In this document: positions 11,983 through 21,500 of the stretch, piece after piece
Layout of the letters: each line of letters begins with the position of its first letter
Numbering within the stretch: the stretch's first letter is position 1
Assembly: GCA_003956705.1 (NCBI GenBank)
Contig: QZCP01000679.1
Coordinates: 220,710 to 284,709 of the forward strand
Length of the DNA: 64,000 nt
Reading direction: 5' to 3'
DNA from: Brevipalpus yothersi
Lineage: Eukaryota; Arthropoda; Arachnida; Trombidiformes; Tenuipalpidae
Position numbers and translations under genes: made by a program
Notes under the pieces: generated by a model
Databases searched by the model: none
What the model was told of the DNA's origin: nothing
What the model saw: the letters and a program-made list of their open reading frames with translations, nothing else

Positions 11983-12562
11983 TCAGTTCATAAACATTCC
12001 AACAAACATTCCACTCGAAAAACCGAGTCCAAGGTAACCATTTTCTCGAAGAAAATCTTGAACAGCTCCAGCATACTCTTCAACTTTTTTCTGCAAATTT
12101 CCTTGCTTTTCAGTGATTTTCTGCAAATCTTGATTAATTTTTTTCGAATTGACTGTCAAATAGCCATGTTTTTGGGCATAATGTAGGCCAACAGCTGAAA
12201 TACCGATACCCATCAATGCAGCACGTCCAACACGAGCAACAAGCATTCCTGTGACCCATCCAGCAGTTCCACTGACAGCAAGCTGCTTTGCGGGTGTCGC
12301 TTTCTTAAGGTCGGCAAGATATTCGGTTAAACATCCCAAATCCAGTCCGGACTTTTTGGAGTCCTCTACATCACAATAAAAGATAAAAAGATAGAAAAAT
12401 TGATCATTATCAATGACACTGTCTCCTTCTCAAGTGCATTTAACCATCTTATCTCAGTTCTGACATCATCATCAGCACAAAAAAGATGATCAACCTTATC
12501 CATTCACACTTAAACACTTAAACCTAAACATGATCATCATACTTACTCGCTGGAATTTTCAT
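11983..12562 (-). CDS. FUN14 domain-containing protein (FUNDC1/2-like)
   Basis: Two exons, 12547-12562 (MKIPA plus one base) and 11983-12365, with a 181-bp intron between them; the join gives about 132 residues. The FUN14 domain fills almost the whole protein: AVSGTAGWVTGMLVARVGRAA (a glycine-rich hydrophobic segment), SAVGLHYAQKHGYLTVN, a Lys/Gln-rich amphipathic stretch, and the last membrane segment GYLGLGFSSGMFVGMFM. FUN14 proteins sit in the outer mitochondrial membrane and vertebrate FUNDC1 recruits LC3 through an N-terminal YxxL motif. Here the N-terminus before the domain is only about 30 residues (SKKSGLDLGCLTEYLADLKK) and shows no convincing acidic LIR, so a mitophagy-receptor role should not be assumed. 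Human relatives are 155 and 189 residues long. Confidence 0.9.
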
Positions 12563-12828
12563 CGTTCTTCCAAATAATAACACTCACAATCACACAGAAA
12601 ACGAAATTAAACAGAAACGCCAATCAAACTAAATAATCAATCGGACATCGTTTTCAAGACGATTTGAAAACGCGTTTTTGTTTACAAAATGTTTCACTTT
12701 TTGCACGCCAAAACATTTGATGAGGGAAAAAATATTTTTTTCACGGAGCAAGACTTCTGAGCATCAGATTCAACCTACAGTAGCCACGACCGGTAGCCTT
12801 CTAGAGGCGGCTTTCGGCATTACAGTGG
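12563..12828. other. FUN14 upstream region and GC-rich block
   Basis: Upstream of the FUN14 start codon. Bases 12778-12822 are unusually GC-rich for this window, with CAGTAGC at 12778 and its inverse GCTACTG at 12831, so the block could fold as a hairpin just outside the Mutator-like element. Confidence 0.4.
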
Positions 12829-12837
12829 AAGCTACTG
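12829..12837 (+). repeat. 9-bp target-site duplication, left copy
   Basis: GAAGCTACT directly precedes the left terminal inverted repeat. The same 9 bases in the same orientation follow the right terminal repeat at 16150-16158. Nine bases is the usual duplication length for Mutator-like elements. Confidence 0.75.
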
Positions 12838-12886
12838 CCTTTGGCTAATTCCTGGACAATCTTTAAAAGGCTGAGGGTCATGCGCA
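12838..12886 (+). repeat. Left terminal inverted repeat of the MULE
   Basis: Aligns with the reverse complement of 16095-16149. Shared blocks are TTTGGCTAATT, ATCTTTAAA and TCATGCGCA, with a few mismatches and a short gap. The transposase ATG at 12926 lies just inside, so the repeat may also act as promoter. Confidence 0.75.
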
Positions 12887-12925
12887 GTGAGTTGTTTTGC
12901 TGACTTGGTATTTTGAGAGAGGAAA

Positions 12926-14683
12926 ATGATGGCATCTAGTTCTAAAACACCTGTCATTCATGAAACTATAATTGAAAGAGAGGATTTGAATGTACAAAAA
13001 GTTTGTGAGAGAAGGGTAGTGGACGCTATTGATAATATTGACTGTGAAATATGTGCGCGATCATTTTCAAGTCGTTGCAATTTGAATCGTCATCTGAGAG
13101 ACATTCATAACATTGCTTTACCTATTAAGAAATTAAATTTTCTGTGCCCTGTTTGCTGCATCAGCCATTCCAATAAGCAAGATTTTGAATCACATCTTCA
13201 ATCTAGACATGATATCTCCTTAGTGGAAGAAGAGCATCATTTCCAAGATTTTACCGGTGAGTACTACCAAGAGCATTGTGATATTTTTTAGAAGTTTTGA
13301 TGAACATTGTGACAATTTTTAGGATTTTTGAGGTGGAAAGAAGAGATTGAGAAAGAAACCAGCTCTTTCTACGCCAAAGAAGCGGGTAAAAAACGAACAG
13401 GCGATGGGTTTAAAGAATTTTTCAGGTGCAATAGATCAGGAAGATATGAGTCAATTGCATCAAAGAGGAATGAGAGGATACAGGGTACAAGGAAGATAGG
13501 TGGTTTTTGTCCAGCTTCCATGAAAGTTTTCGTCATTGAGAAAGGTAGAACAACTGTCAAATTTTGCTCAACCCATGTTGGACATCAAATACAGCTCAAG
13601 CATCTCAATGTTCCCAAGTCTAATAGACTAAAAATTGCTGCTCAATTGAGAGCAGGAATTTCTAGAAATGAGGTACTGAGAAGATTGAGACAGAGAGGAT
13701 TCCAAAGTGATATCACGAGAGAAGGTCTGATAAACGGAAAAGATTTAAGAAATATTGCTCAGCTATTTCAAATTGATAATCAAGAGAGGAGACACAGCGA
13801 CGATATGACAAGTGTTGATGCAATCATCAAGGAGTTCCAGGAATCAGATAATGATCCAGTAATCCTGTATGAGAATAGCTCAACGCCTGGCCAGCCCTCT
13901 GACAATCTCATGATAGGACTGATGAACGAAGGCCAAGCTGAGATGCTCAAGAAGTACGGAGAAAAATGCATTCTTATTGATTCCACTCATGGAACAAGCA
14001 AATACAAAATTCAGCTGACCACAATCATGGTGGTAGACAGTGAAGGGTGAGTTTTTCGAACCATTCGAAGATAGTTCTCTAAATTCTTCTCTCTACAGGT
14101 GTGGATTCCCATGTTGCTTTCTTTTCTCTTCGAAAATAGATATTGTAGCATTCAAAAAATTTTTCAAAGCTCTCAAAGAAAAAATCGGAGTGATTCAAAC
14201 TCGAGCCTTCATGAGTGATGACTACCCAGCGTATTTCGCTGCCTGGAGTAGTGTGATGGGCCAACCGAATAACAAGCTCTTATGTTCTTGGCATGTATTA
14301 CACGCATGGAAAATTAATTTGAACACCCTTCCAAGCGAGCATCGTGAAGAAGTGAAAGAGAAATTGAGAGAGCTTCTATCTGAATTGGATGAAAATGATT
14401 TTAATAGAGAGCTAGATAAATTCCTCTCTTTCTTGCTCAAACGATCGTTGAGAGACTTCCATGAGTATTTCAGATCAACTTACGCAAATCGACCGAAACA
14501 GTGGGCTTACTGTTATCGTAAGAATCTTGGCATCAATACTAACAATCATCTAGAAGCCATGCATCGGTGAGTCAATTTATATTATTTGTATCATTTCTAA
14601 ATTTTTCATCTTGCAGCAAACTCAAACACAAGTATATGAATGGAAAAAAAGTCAGAAGGCTGGATAAAAGTATTTATTGCTAG
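12926..14683 (+). CDS. MULE-family transposase with N-terminal C2H2 fingers (frameshifted 3' end)
   Basis: Four exons join in phase: 12926-13256, 13323-14046, 14099-14566, 14617-14683; introns are 50-66 bp. Two C2H2 fingers come first (CEICARSF...H....H and CPVCCISH...H....H, residues about 40-95). Then comes a FAR1/WRKY-GCM1-like zinc-binding region (FFRCNRSG...GGFCPASM...FCSTHVGHQ), then the MULE catalytic core. Acidic triad candidates are Asp in LIDSTHGTSKY (about 330), Asp in RAFMSDDYPAY, and Glu in NTNNHLEAMHR; the CSWHVLHAW motif lies between the last two. The frame meets TAG at 14681, but the neighbouring frame from about 14677 to 14910 continues with LELGNLEEKKC..., as if one base were missing. 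No C-terminal SWIM motif follows. It would cut and paste elements bearing the flanking inverted repeats. Confidence 0.8.
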
Positions 14684-14910
14684 AACTAGGGAACCTCGAA
14701 GAAAAAAAATGTGAGTTGATTAGAGAATTGAACACTTTCATTGCCTCAATAGAAACATTCGATGAAGATCAGGTCAAGTTTGTTGGACAGGAGCTTCGAA
14801 GAATGAGAAATACTTGCCTCTCAATGAATAGTAGTCATTCATTCAGTGTACTTCAAGTCGAAGATCCATCTGATAGAAAGAGAAATCTCACAAAACAGAT
14901 CAGATTCTGA
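14677..14910 (+). pseudogene. Out-of-frame continuation of the MULE transposase
   Basis: Open in the frame next to the one ending at 14683. It encodes a charged helical segment (EEKKCELIRELN, then GQELRRMRN) with the same composition as the transposase C-terminal part. A single missing base around 14672-14680 would explain the break; a sequencing error or a non-standard splice is also possible. It ends 26 bp before the 84-bp tandem repeats. Confidence 0.6.
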
Positions 14911-14935
14911 AAGATATAACGAATTTAAAGCGAGG

Positions 14936-15245
14936 AAATTCTCTCAAAAATTTTTTCCATAGGCTCAATGTATTGTCCCGATAATTGTCCTCTTAAATAA
15001 AATCCGTTCCGATGAAAAAAATTTGCTCGAAAAATTTTTCCCATAGGCTCAATGTATTGTCCCGATAATTGTCCTCTTAAATATAATCCGTTCCAATGAA
15101 AAAAATTTGCTCGAAAAATTTTTCCCATAGGCTCAATGTATTGTCCCGATAATTGTCCTCTTAAATAAAATCCGTTCCGATGAAAAAAATTTGCTCGAAA
15201 AATTTTTCCCATAGGCTCAATGTATTGTCCCGATAATTGTCCTCA
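14936..15245. repeat. 84-bp tandem repeat, about 3.7 copies
   Basis: The block CATAGGCTCAATGTATTG recurs at 14958, 15042, 15126 and 15210, exactly 84 bases apart. Copies differ by a few substitutions. As 84 is divisible by three, the array leaves a long minus-strand frame (14925-15212) with a 28-residue period, which I regard as an accident of the repeat. It lies between the 3' ends of the two convergent MULE genes. Confidence 0.95.
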
Positions 15246-15368
15246 TAATAATTTGAATCGAAGATAAGCATTCACAATGACGAAATTTTTAATGAAAATT
15301 CATATAAAAAATGAACATTGAAATGGAGTGATTATTATCGAAGAATGTTAGAAAATTTCATGAGAAGT

Positions 15369-15958
15369 TTATTTCTTAGTATTTTTTGGCTTTGGTCCTC
15401 GTTTGCCTTTCGAGTTGTTGATTCGACCATCTTCCCGTGGAACATAATCTTTTTGACCTGGGCAGTTGGGAGGATCAAAGCAATCCCGCGGACACACGTG
15501 TTTTGGTCCACCAGGTCCAATACATCCTTGTTCGTGTCTTCTCTGAGCTTTCTTCGAAAAGTACGTGCGGAAACACCAACGACAATCGAATTCGGGTTCT
15601 GGATCATCCCTCCCTTCTTCGTCATGGGCTTGTGGAAGCTTACGACTTGCTGAAGACAAACCATTATCGCAATGTAAATCTGAAAAAACATCTTCAGCTC
15701 TCACTAGTGATCGCTTCCACTCAACCTGTGGAAAAGATTAGGATGAAATCAGTGAAAATCATAGTCAATGTGTTGAATACTCACCTCATAAAAAATACCC
15801 TTTTCACCTGTCACGCTGTCTTTCACTACACCACAGCCATGAAGAGCTTCAATCTCAAAGCACCCCATGCAAGCTTTGGCACTACCAGTTATTTCAATAT
15901 CTGGGGAAGTTGACACCTCTCCTTCGTGGATATCTATCTGTAAATTACCTTCCATCAT
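15369..15958 (-). CDS. Small cysteine/histidine zinc-finger protein encoded in the MULE
   Basis: Exon 15785-15958 (MMEGNLQIDIHEGE...) joins exon 15369-15725 across a 59-bp intron in phase 0; product about 176 residues. The first half has a Cys-rich piece (KACMGCFEIEALHGCGV). The second has a C2HC/C2H2-like finger (FDCRWCFRTYFSKKAQRRH..GC), then CPRDCFDPPNCPGQ, and a basic tail KGKRGPKPKNTKK that resembles an AT-hook/nuclear signal. I do not recognise it as a known family. It starts about 190 bases inside the right terminal repeat and runs toward the transposase gene, so it is probably a DNA-binding accessory protein of the element, though a captured host gene cannot be excluded. ATG 15955 is an alternative start. 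Confidence 0.65.
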
Positions 15959-16094
15959 GATAATTCACAAAATTTAAATAATCAAGAAATAAAGAGGAAC
16001 AGAAAAATCAATCAACTGTAAATGTTTTAGGGTCGAGAACAATAGCACATGTTGAAATTCCGGTTAAAAAGATTCAAATTCAAAAACATTGAAA

Positions 16095-16149
16095 ATGCGC
16101 ATGATTGAGCCACTGCGCTTTAAAGATGGCTCAGAAATTAGCCAAAAGC
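16095..16149 (-). repeat. Right terminal inverted repeat of the MULE
   Basis: Reverse complement begins GCTTTTGGCTAATTTCTG and continues CCATCTTTAAAG, matching the left repeat at 12838-12886. The zinc-finger gene reads inward from it. Confidence 0.75.
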
Positions 16150-16158
16150 GAAGCTACT
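16150..16158 (+). repeat. 9-bp target-site duplication, right copy
   Basis: GAAGCTACT, identical and in the same orientation as 12829-12837. The same 9-mer occurs in exon 1 of the Ser/His-rich gene, from which the flanking DNA was copied. Confidence 0.75.
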
Positions 16159-16338
16159 TTTTGGATGAGGTTTGCGATGTATTTTTTTGTGTGTGTTTCA
16201 CTAAGCATTTTGTTACAAAAATACATGTATCAATCACTTTCGTCATCTCCACTGCTGTGTTTTGTTTTTCATTGTAAAATGCTTGACCCAAGCTAGGTAA
16301 ATGAAGTGCTGACTCATTTGTCAATCGGTTCTTTCTGG
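16150..16338 (+). pseudogene. Copied exon 1/intron 1 fragment of the Ser/His-rich gene
   Basis: Aligns over its whole length with the reverse complement of 1028-1221: the end of exon 1 (GAAGCTACTTTT..GGAT), the donor GTTTG(T/C)GATG, the intron (CACTGCTGTGTTTTG, TTTTTCATTGTAAAAT) and the region before the exon 2 acceptor. The acceptor itself is lost (CTTTCTGG instead of CTTTCCAG). Small indels and substitutions are spread throughout, and no complete exon remains. Confidence 0.85.
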
Positions 16339-17112
16339 GGAGAGAGAGAGAGAGAGAGCGAAAAGGAGAGGAAATGATGATTTTCAAATGCTTCAAGCTT
16401 CTGTTAATCACTATTTTCTTCATGAAACGATGTGAGAGATGTGAGAGCGAAATACATGAAGGAGACATATAGTAATGGAACTCAAAACATTTAGTGTTCA
16501 CCAGTGTGAATCGTCAGCAATGAAATGAAGGAGAAAGAAAATAAAAACTGCTAAATAGATCTTTAATCGTGACCACGAACGAGCTAAACTAAACTTAGTC
16601 TTGAGATCAGACCAAGCATTGAGACAAGTAAACTTTGTATGCAATGATAGAGCGCAAGATGCTGGAATACATGTACTTGCTGGCTTATGAAAAGTTTAGA
16701 TTCGATGATCATAATGAAAATTTTCGCAAAACAGTTGACTGTAGCTACACATATTTCTAGTCAAGAAGGAGAAGTAGAGAGAGAAGAAAGAGGAGAGAAG
16801 AAGTGTAAATACAAGAGCTCAAGATGAGATAATCGATTAGGATGTTTGACTCAGAATCAAACAGGAACTTTGTAACAAGAACTCTCTCTCTCCCTAAATA
16901 AGAACTACTAACTCGTTCATGTTTGGTAGAGAGAAATAAATAAAGAGACGAAAGGAGATACAGTCCGAGTGAAGGAGGTGAAGTGTTTGAATAAGAAGTA
17001 GAGAAGGAGAAGAGGAGAAGAGGAGAAGAATCGTCCACCTAAGGCTCAGAGCAAAAGTTTGTGCTAAGTATGTGAGTGACAGTACTTTAACCGAAAGGAA
17101 GTGAAAAAAAGA
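16339..17112. other. Non-coding stretch with GA-rich sequence
   Basis: Begins with a (GA)n run at 16339-16358 directly after the host-gene copy. 16750-17035 is purine-rich (GAGAAG-type), which explains an open minus-strand Ser/Leu frame there. No downstream DIP2 exon could be found. Confidence 0.5.
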
Positions 17113-17139
17113 TCAAAGTTCCAACAGGAAGCACACAGA

Positions 17140-18161
17140 TTCCATAACTCCATAGGAGCAGAAAGTGTCTCGTATTTTGTATGTACTAACTGCCGTTAGC
17201 CATAAAGCTGGATTAGTCTCTACTTCAGATGGAGGAATGAGAATTGTGTGATGGCCACTGTAGATTGAGTTGAGAGTCCATAGAACAAAGCCTAGACCAC
17301 AATAAGGATCTAAACATAGAGCTATATGACGAGATGGATAGAGTTCACAGGAAAGCTTCAATGAGCGACATAAACTTGTGGCCGCTGCATGTGACATTTT
17401 AATGCCCGCAAGCATTCCAGTCGTGCTGACACTAAAATCAAGATACGCAATCATTTCTGAAGTGGGCGCTCGATATATGGAGGTCAATTTTTTCTTAGGT
17501 GGATCGTCTGTGTCAGTGATTTGAGGCCATGATTTAATATCAACCACATTGGATGCCTCTTTTGATCTGAGCAATTTTATCACTTGTCCTGTAGATAGTA
17601 TTAGAACTGATTTGGATACATCAACTATCATTCGAACGGTGGGCAAAGTGGTGTGTAAATTTTGAGGGTGCGGTGGTCGAATGGTGACTGGAACAACACC
17701 AATGTAAAGGCAACCATAAAAAGCGCAAATGAGATCAATTCCTGGAGGATAGATTAGAGCCACATGATCACCTGTATTCAATTTACCGCGTTCTAGTAAC
17801 AAGGATGCAACACGTTCAGCTCGTTTGTGTAGACCGATACATGTCACTGAGCTTGCTTCAGTACATTTACTGTTGAGCAATGTATACATATTATGATCGG
17901 GTGTTGTTGCTGCCCGCCATTTGAGTATTTCACTGATGAATTGATATTTACGAGTAAAATCATTTTCACCCATTGACATGGGCTCATCTGCATTGGATCC
18001 AAGTTCTCGGCCTTGTGCAATCGCAAGACGATTACCTTGAACAATATTGCCAACCATCACTGAAGCAGGTCCTATTTCAGTGTGCACTTCACGTGGCTTA
18101 GGTAGATTAGTGACACAAGTATGAGGACAGGTGAGAGGAAGAGAGGCAGATTGGGAAAAGA
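17140..18161 (-). pseudogene. Orphan DIP2 exon (part of the second adenylate-forming domain)
   Basis: One uninterrupted frame of about 340 residues that follows DIP2 (disco-interacting protein 2) closely: CPHTCVTNLPKPRE, GPASVMVGNIVQGNRLA, LHKRAERVASLLLERG, GDHVALIYPPGIDL, FYGCLYIG, VTIRPPHPQNLHTTLPTV, LDFSVSTTGMLAGIKMSH, CLDPYCGLGFVLW, and SYGVME, where similarity stops. A possible acceptor lies at 18161. Full DIP2 is about 1500 residues with a DMAP1-binding region and two acyl-CoA-synthetase-like domains; nothing for the remaining two thirds is present on either side, up to the TRPM stop at 18546 or down to the MULE. It is therefore a duplicated or stranded fragment, though its frame is intact. 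No function should be inferred for it. Confidence 0.75.
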
Positions 18162-18545
18162 CTGGAAGAGAGAGAGAGAGAAAATCCGAAGAGCAAAAGC
18201 TTAATTTCCATGAAAGAATCGATTCCCAATTTTTTTCGAACATTAGATACTTCATTAAACGCAGAAGGCCTAATTAGTTGTAGGATCATAATTTATTCTA
18301 CTCATTTTTGTTGAAGAGAAAAGATTTTCCTTCGAAAATCAGTCCTTTTTGTTTGAATGGTGTGAATGGAATTTATATGATACCTACAAGATCAGTCTAC
18401 AAGAATAGGGATGATGAGAGAAAAAATTCGAAAAAATATTCATTATCACAGCTAAGAAATCTGACGAGTATTTGGCATAACCTCAATTGAATCAAAGGTT
18501 TTGATTAATGTCTTGAAAAATTTATCCTGTGTATGATGGTCATGA
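18162..18545. other. Intergenic between the DIP2 fragment and the TRPM gene end
   Basis: About 380 bp of AT-rich DNA holding the TRPM 3' flank. Nothing else is seen. Confidence 0.45.
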
Positions 18546-21500
18546 TCACAAGATTGTTGCTTGCAATTTGTTTGTTATATTTTGAAGCAAAGTTGATTGC
18601 CCTGCGGGTAGTTTGAGGAAAACATCTTCAGTCACAATTCTCCAACCAATATTTTGAGTCATCTTTTCATTGAGAGTATCCACGCCGGTGTAATGTACAT
18701 GGAATACGATGATTTCTTTCCAAGCCATGTCAGTGTTGAGAGGATCGTCCAAAAACCTAGCTTTATGAGCTTCATACTTCATCCCTGGACCATCATCTGA
18801 TGATGATCCTTCCTGGGATATTAGACAATTTTCAAAGAATTTGACCATCATTTCAGGATTGGTCCATGGCTCTTCTTCGGGAACTTTGAATAAAGGCTGA
18901 ATATCTGACAGAAGATTTTCACCCGGTACAAAACGCTAGAAAATTTAATCGAGGTTTGAGTGTTGTGAGCAATTGATTCAGTGAAAATACTTCAGATTGA
19001 AAAAGATAAGTGTACTCACAATTGGAAGCGAGATCTGATCCCAGCGTGGGAGATTTTTTTCCACCAAAAATTCGAAGACTTTTCCTCCAGAGATCATTCG
19101 GGTTGATCGCCACCTCGTAACGATAAGTACTACGTAATGATTTGGACCCCATCTTGGTAAAGATCCACGTCCTTTGAGACCTGTTCTTCCGTTTGGATTC
19201 CTTGGAATATCATTGACAAGAACATAGACGATGTTCGCTCCTTCTTCATCCAAGACCCATGATGTTCTATCGATTGCAATACCAGCAGGATTGACAGAAG
19301 ATGAGTTCCATTTGAAAACTGGTAATTTGGAACGAATTTCTTCGATTTGCATTTCTTGTAAGAAAAGTATATCCTCATCCACATAAGATTGCAAAGATGA
19401 AGGGAAATCACTCCTCTGTTTTGTATAGGCAACAGGATCATAGTCTATCCACATTACCTCCCAAGGCACATACTTATCAGGCACTGGTATTCGTTGAACC
19501 CTGGTTCCAGGGTATGGACTTTGTCGGGATAAAATTGGGAATGGTTTGGATTTTGAATCCGAATCAATATTGCCAAAGTTGAGTGAAGAAATATGCTTAA
19601 TATTCTCCAAATATACATGTGAAAGGTTCATCATGCGCTCCAGTTCCATAACTTTGCCATTCAATTTTTTCATCAGTCGCTTTTCGTATTCGATCTCTTC
19701 TGCCATTGATTGTATGCCATCCCATTGCTTTTTCAGAATATCTTTGTCTTCACTGATTTTCTCTTGTCTGGAGGCATACTGTCGTGCCAAATGACGCCAA
19801 AAATTGTAATCATCGTCTGATAATTTCATCATATACTTGCTATCCTGATTGTCATTGAAAGCTCCATCTCGCTTATGAACGATTTTATCACCAAAGAATC
19901 TAAAAGTTTTCACACAGTAATAGCAGGAAACACAGCGGCACAACCATTGAACAATGTAGTAAGCAAAACAAAATATATTCAATGGTGATGGAAGAGGAAG
20001 GCGGCTAGCGAAATCGACAACAAGAATATATCTTTGATACTTCCAGATAGCATCAGTCTCTGCTTGTAATTTCGAGGCGGTTGCAGCAAATAAGGCGTAA
20101 AGTAGGGTCAACATGATCAACTTGAGAAGTACAAAGTATTGAATGGCAAATGCATAAGACCAAAAGCCATCGGTTGGGCAAGGGGTTGGACTGGCAGAAT
20201 GATTATCTATTGAGAAAGAATGAAAAGCCAAATCAGAGCACATTTTTTGATTACAGGTCGAAAATACTTACATAGACCAGCATAGCAAATTCCCTCTGGA
20301 GCTTGAGCGAGATAAGTTTGTTTGCATTGAGTGTCTGCAGATAAATCTCCAGTCGGTGTGAGGAAGAGAGAAAACCAGGCTCGATGAAATGCCATTCGGA
20401 AAACATTTATGGAAACATCCATATCCGGGTGTAAAAGAGCTTGCATAACGATACCGCCAGAGACCATGATCACAAGGGCCATCCGCATGAAGTTCACGAA
20501 ATCGACCATAACCTAGAGGAATGATTCGAAGCAGTTGTATACTGTACGAACTGGCTTACCACATACTAGCGCATGTAACATTTTTGACGGAAGATTCTGT
20601 GCACATGAACTATCGAATTTTTCGAAGAATATTGGGAAGTGTATGTCCATAGTGGCACCAGATATGATGTCATCAATAGAAGCGATCTAGAGCTATTAGT
20701 TATATCGAAAATGTCCTAGTTGTTAGTATGAGCTAGCGTGTCGTTAGCCAGCTCGTGTAATTTATTTTCTATCTTTCTAAAGGGGGAATGGAGCAGTAAA
20801 CTTTGAATCAATAAAAAATCAGCTTACCATCAGTCGAAGACGATAGAGTAGAGGCCCAAGTGTAGGAGAGATCGGCAAATAGATTGCAATGAGTCGATAG
20901 TAAAAATATAAAAGAGCAGTGCATAGAATGACTTTACGACCATATGGAGACAAAGCTAGGGCTAACTCTAGCCCAGCGGTGTAGGTGGTGTAAATGATGA
21001 TGAATACGATAATTAAAAGTATTTCGAGGCACTTAAAAACCAACGGTATGGATGTATACTTCCGATACAAAATCCATGTACGACGAATATACTCAACAGC
21101 GATTAGGGAGGTCCAGCCACAAATGACATAGTCAAGAGTTGGATTACCACATGATGGATATAAAACAGCGTAAGAAAATGTTCCAAGATAAACTATATAA
21201 AAGATGTGAAAAGTATAAAATTTTGTGATAGGTGCAGTCCACATCATTTGGACCATTTTCCAGATCGGAGGCTGCTTTCGGATGAACAATTCACGATCAC
21301 GAATTGAGGTTGCATAATCAGCCCCTTTACTGGTGAAGCCTTCGCTCAAATTTCTCTTCGTGCGGCTTGAAACTTGAGGCAATGTTTCAGCTCCAGCCTC
21401 ATTCTTTGAAAAATTATTAACTCGAGTCCACCCAGTTTCATCTCCTGCCTCTGGATTACAAGCATCTCCACCATCTCGTTCCTCTTCGTCCTGTTCCTCT

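Larger units (their letters stand above)
12838..16149 (+). mobile_element. Mutator-like (MULE) DNA transposon with two convergent genes
   Basis: A 3.3-kb unit delimited by terminal inverted repeats starting GC(C/T)TTTGGCTAATT at both ends and by a perfect 9-bp direct repeat (GAAGCTACT). Inside, a MULE transposase gene (12926-14683, +) starts about 90 bases from the left tip and a small zinc-finger gene (15369-15958, -) starts about 190 bases from the right tip; they converge on an 84-bp tandem repeat. The layout resembles plant MuDR, where two genes are transcribed inward from the terminal repeats. The flanking DNA on the right is a copy of host exon/intron sequence from 1028-1221. The transposase frame is broken near its 3' end, so this copy is probably not autonomous in its present form. 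Confidence 0.75.

Noticed and set aside
12778..12840. Possible tRNA-like GC-rich hairpin
   Set aside because: Inverted CAGTAGC/GCTACTG arms exist, but there is no A or B box and no cloverleaf spacing.
14925..15212. 95-codon minus-strand ORF with a 28-residue repeating unit
   Set aside because: It is produced by the 84-bp tandem array, whose period is a multiple of three; no start context, splice partner or domain supports a protein.
15318..15913. Long plus-strand ORFs over the MULE zinc-finger gene
   Set aside because: They are antisense shadows of the two-exon minus-strand gene, which has consistent splice sites, Cys/His spacing and a basic tail.
16757..17038. 93-codon minus-strand Ser/Leu-rich ORF
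   Set aside because: It results from GAGAAG-type purine-rich sequence; composition is that of low-complexity DNA and no DIP2 or other domain matches.
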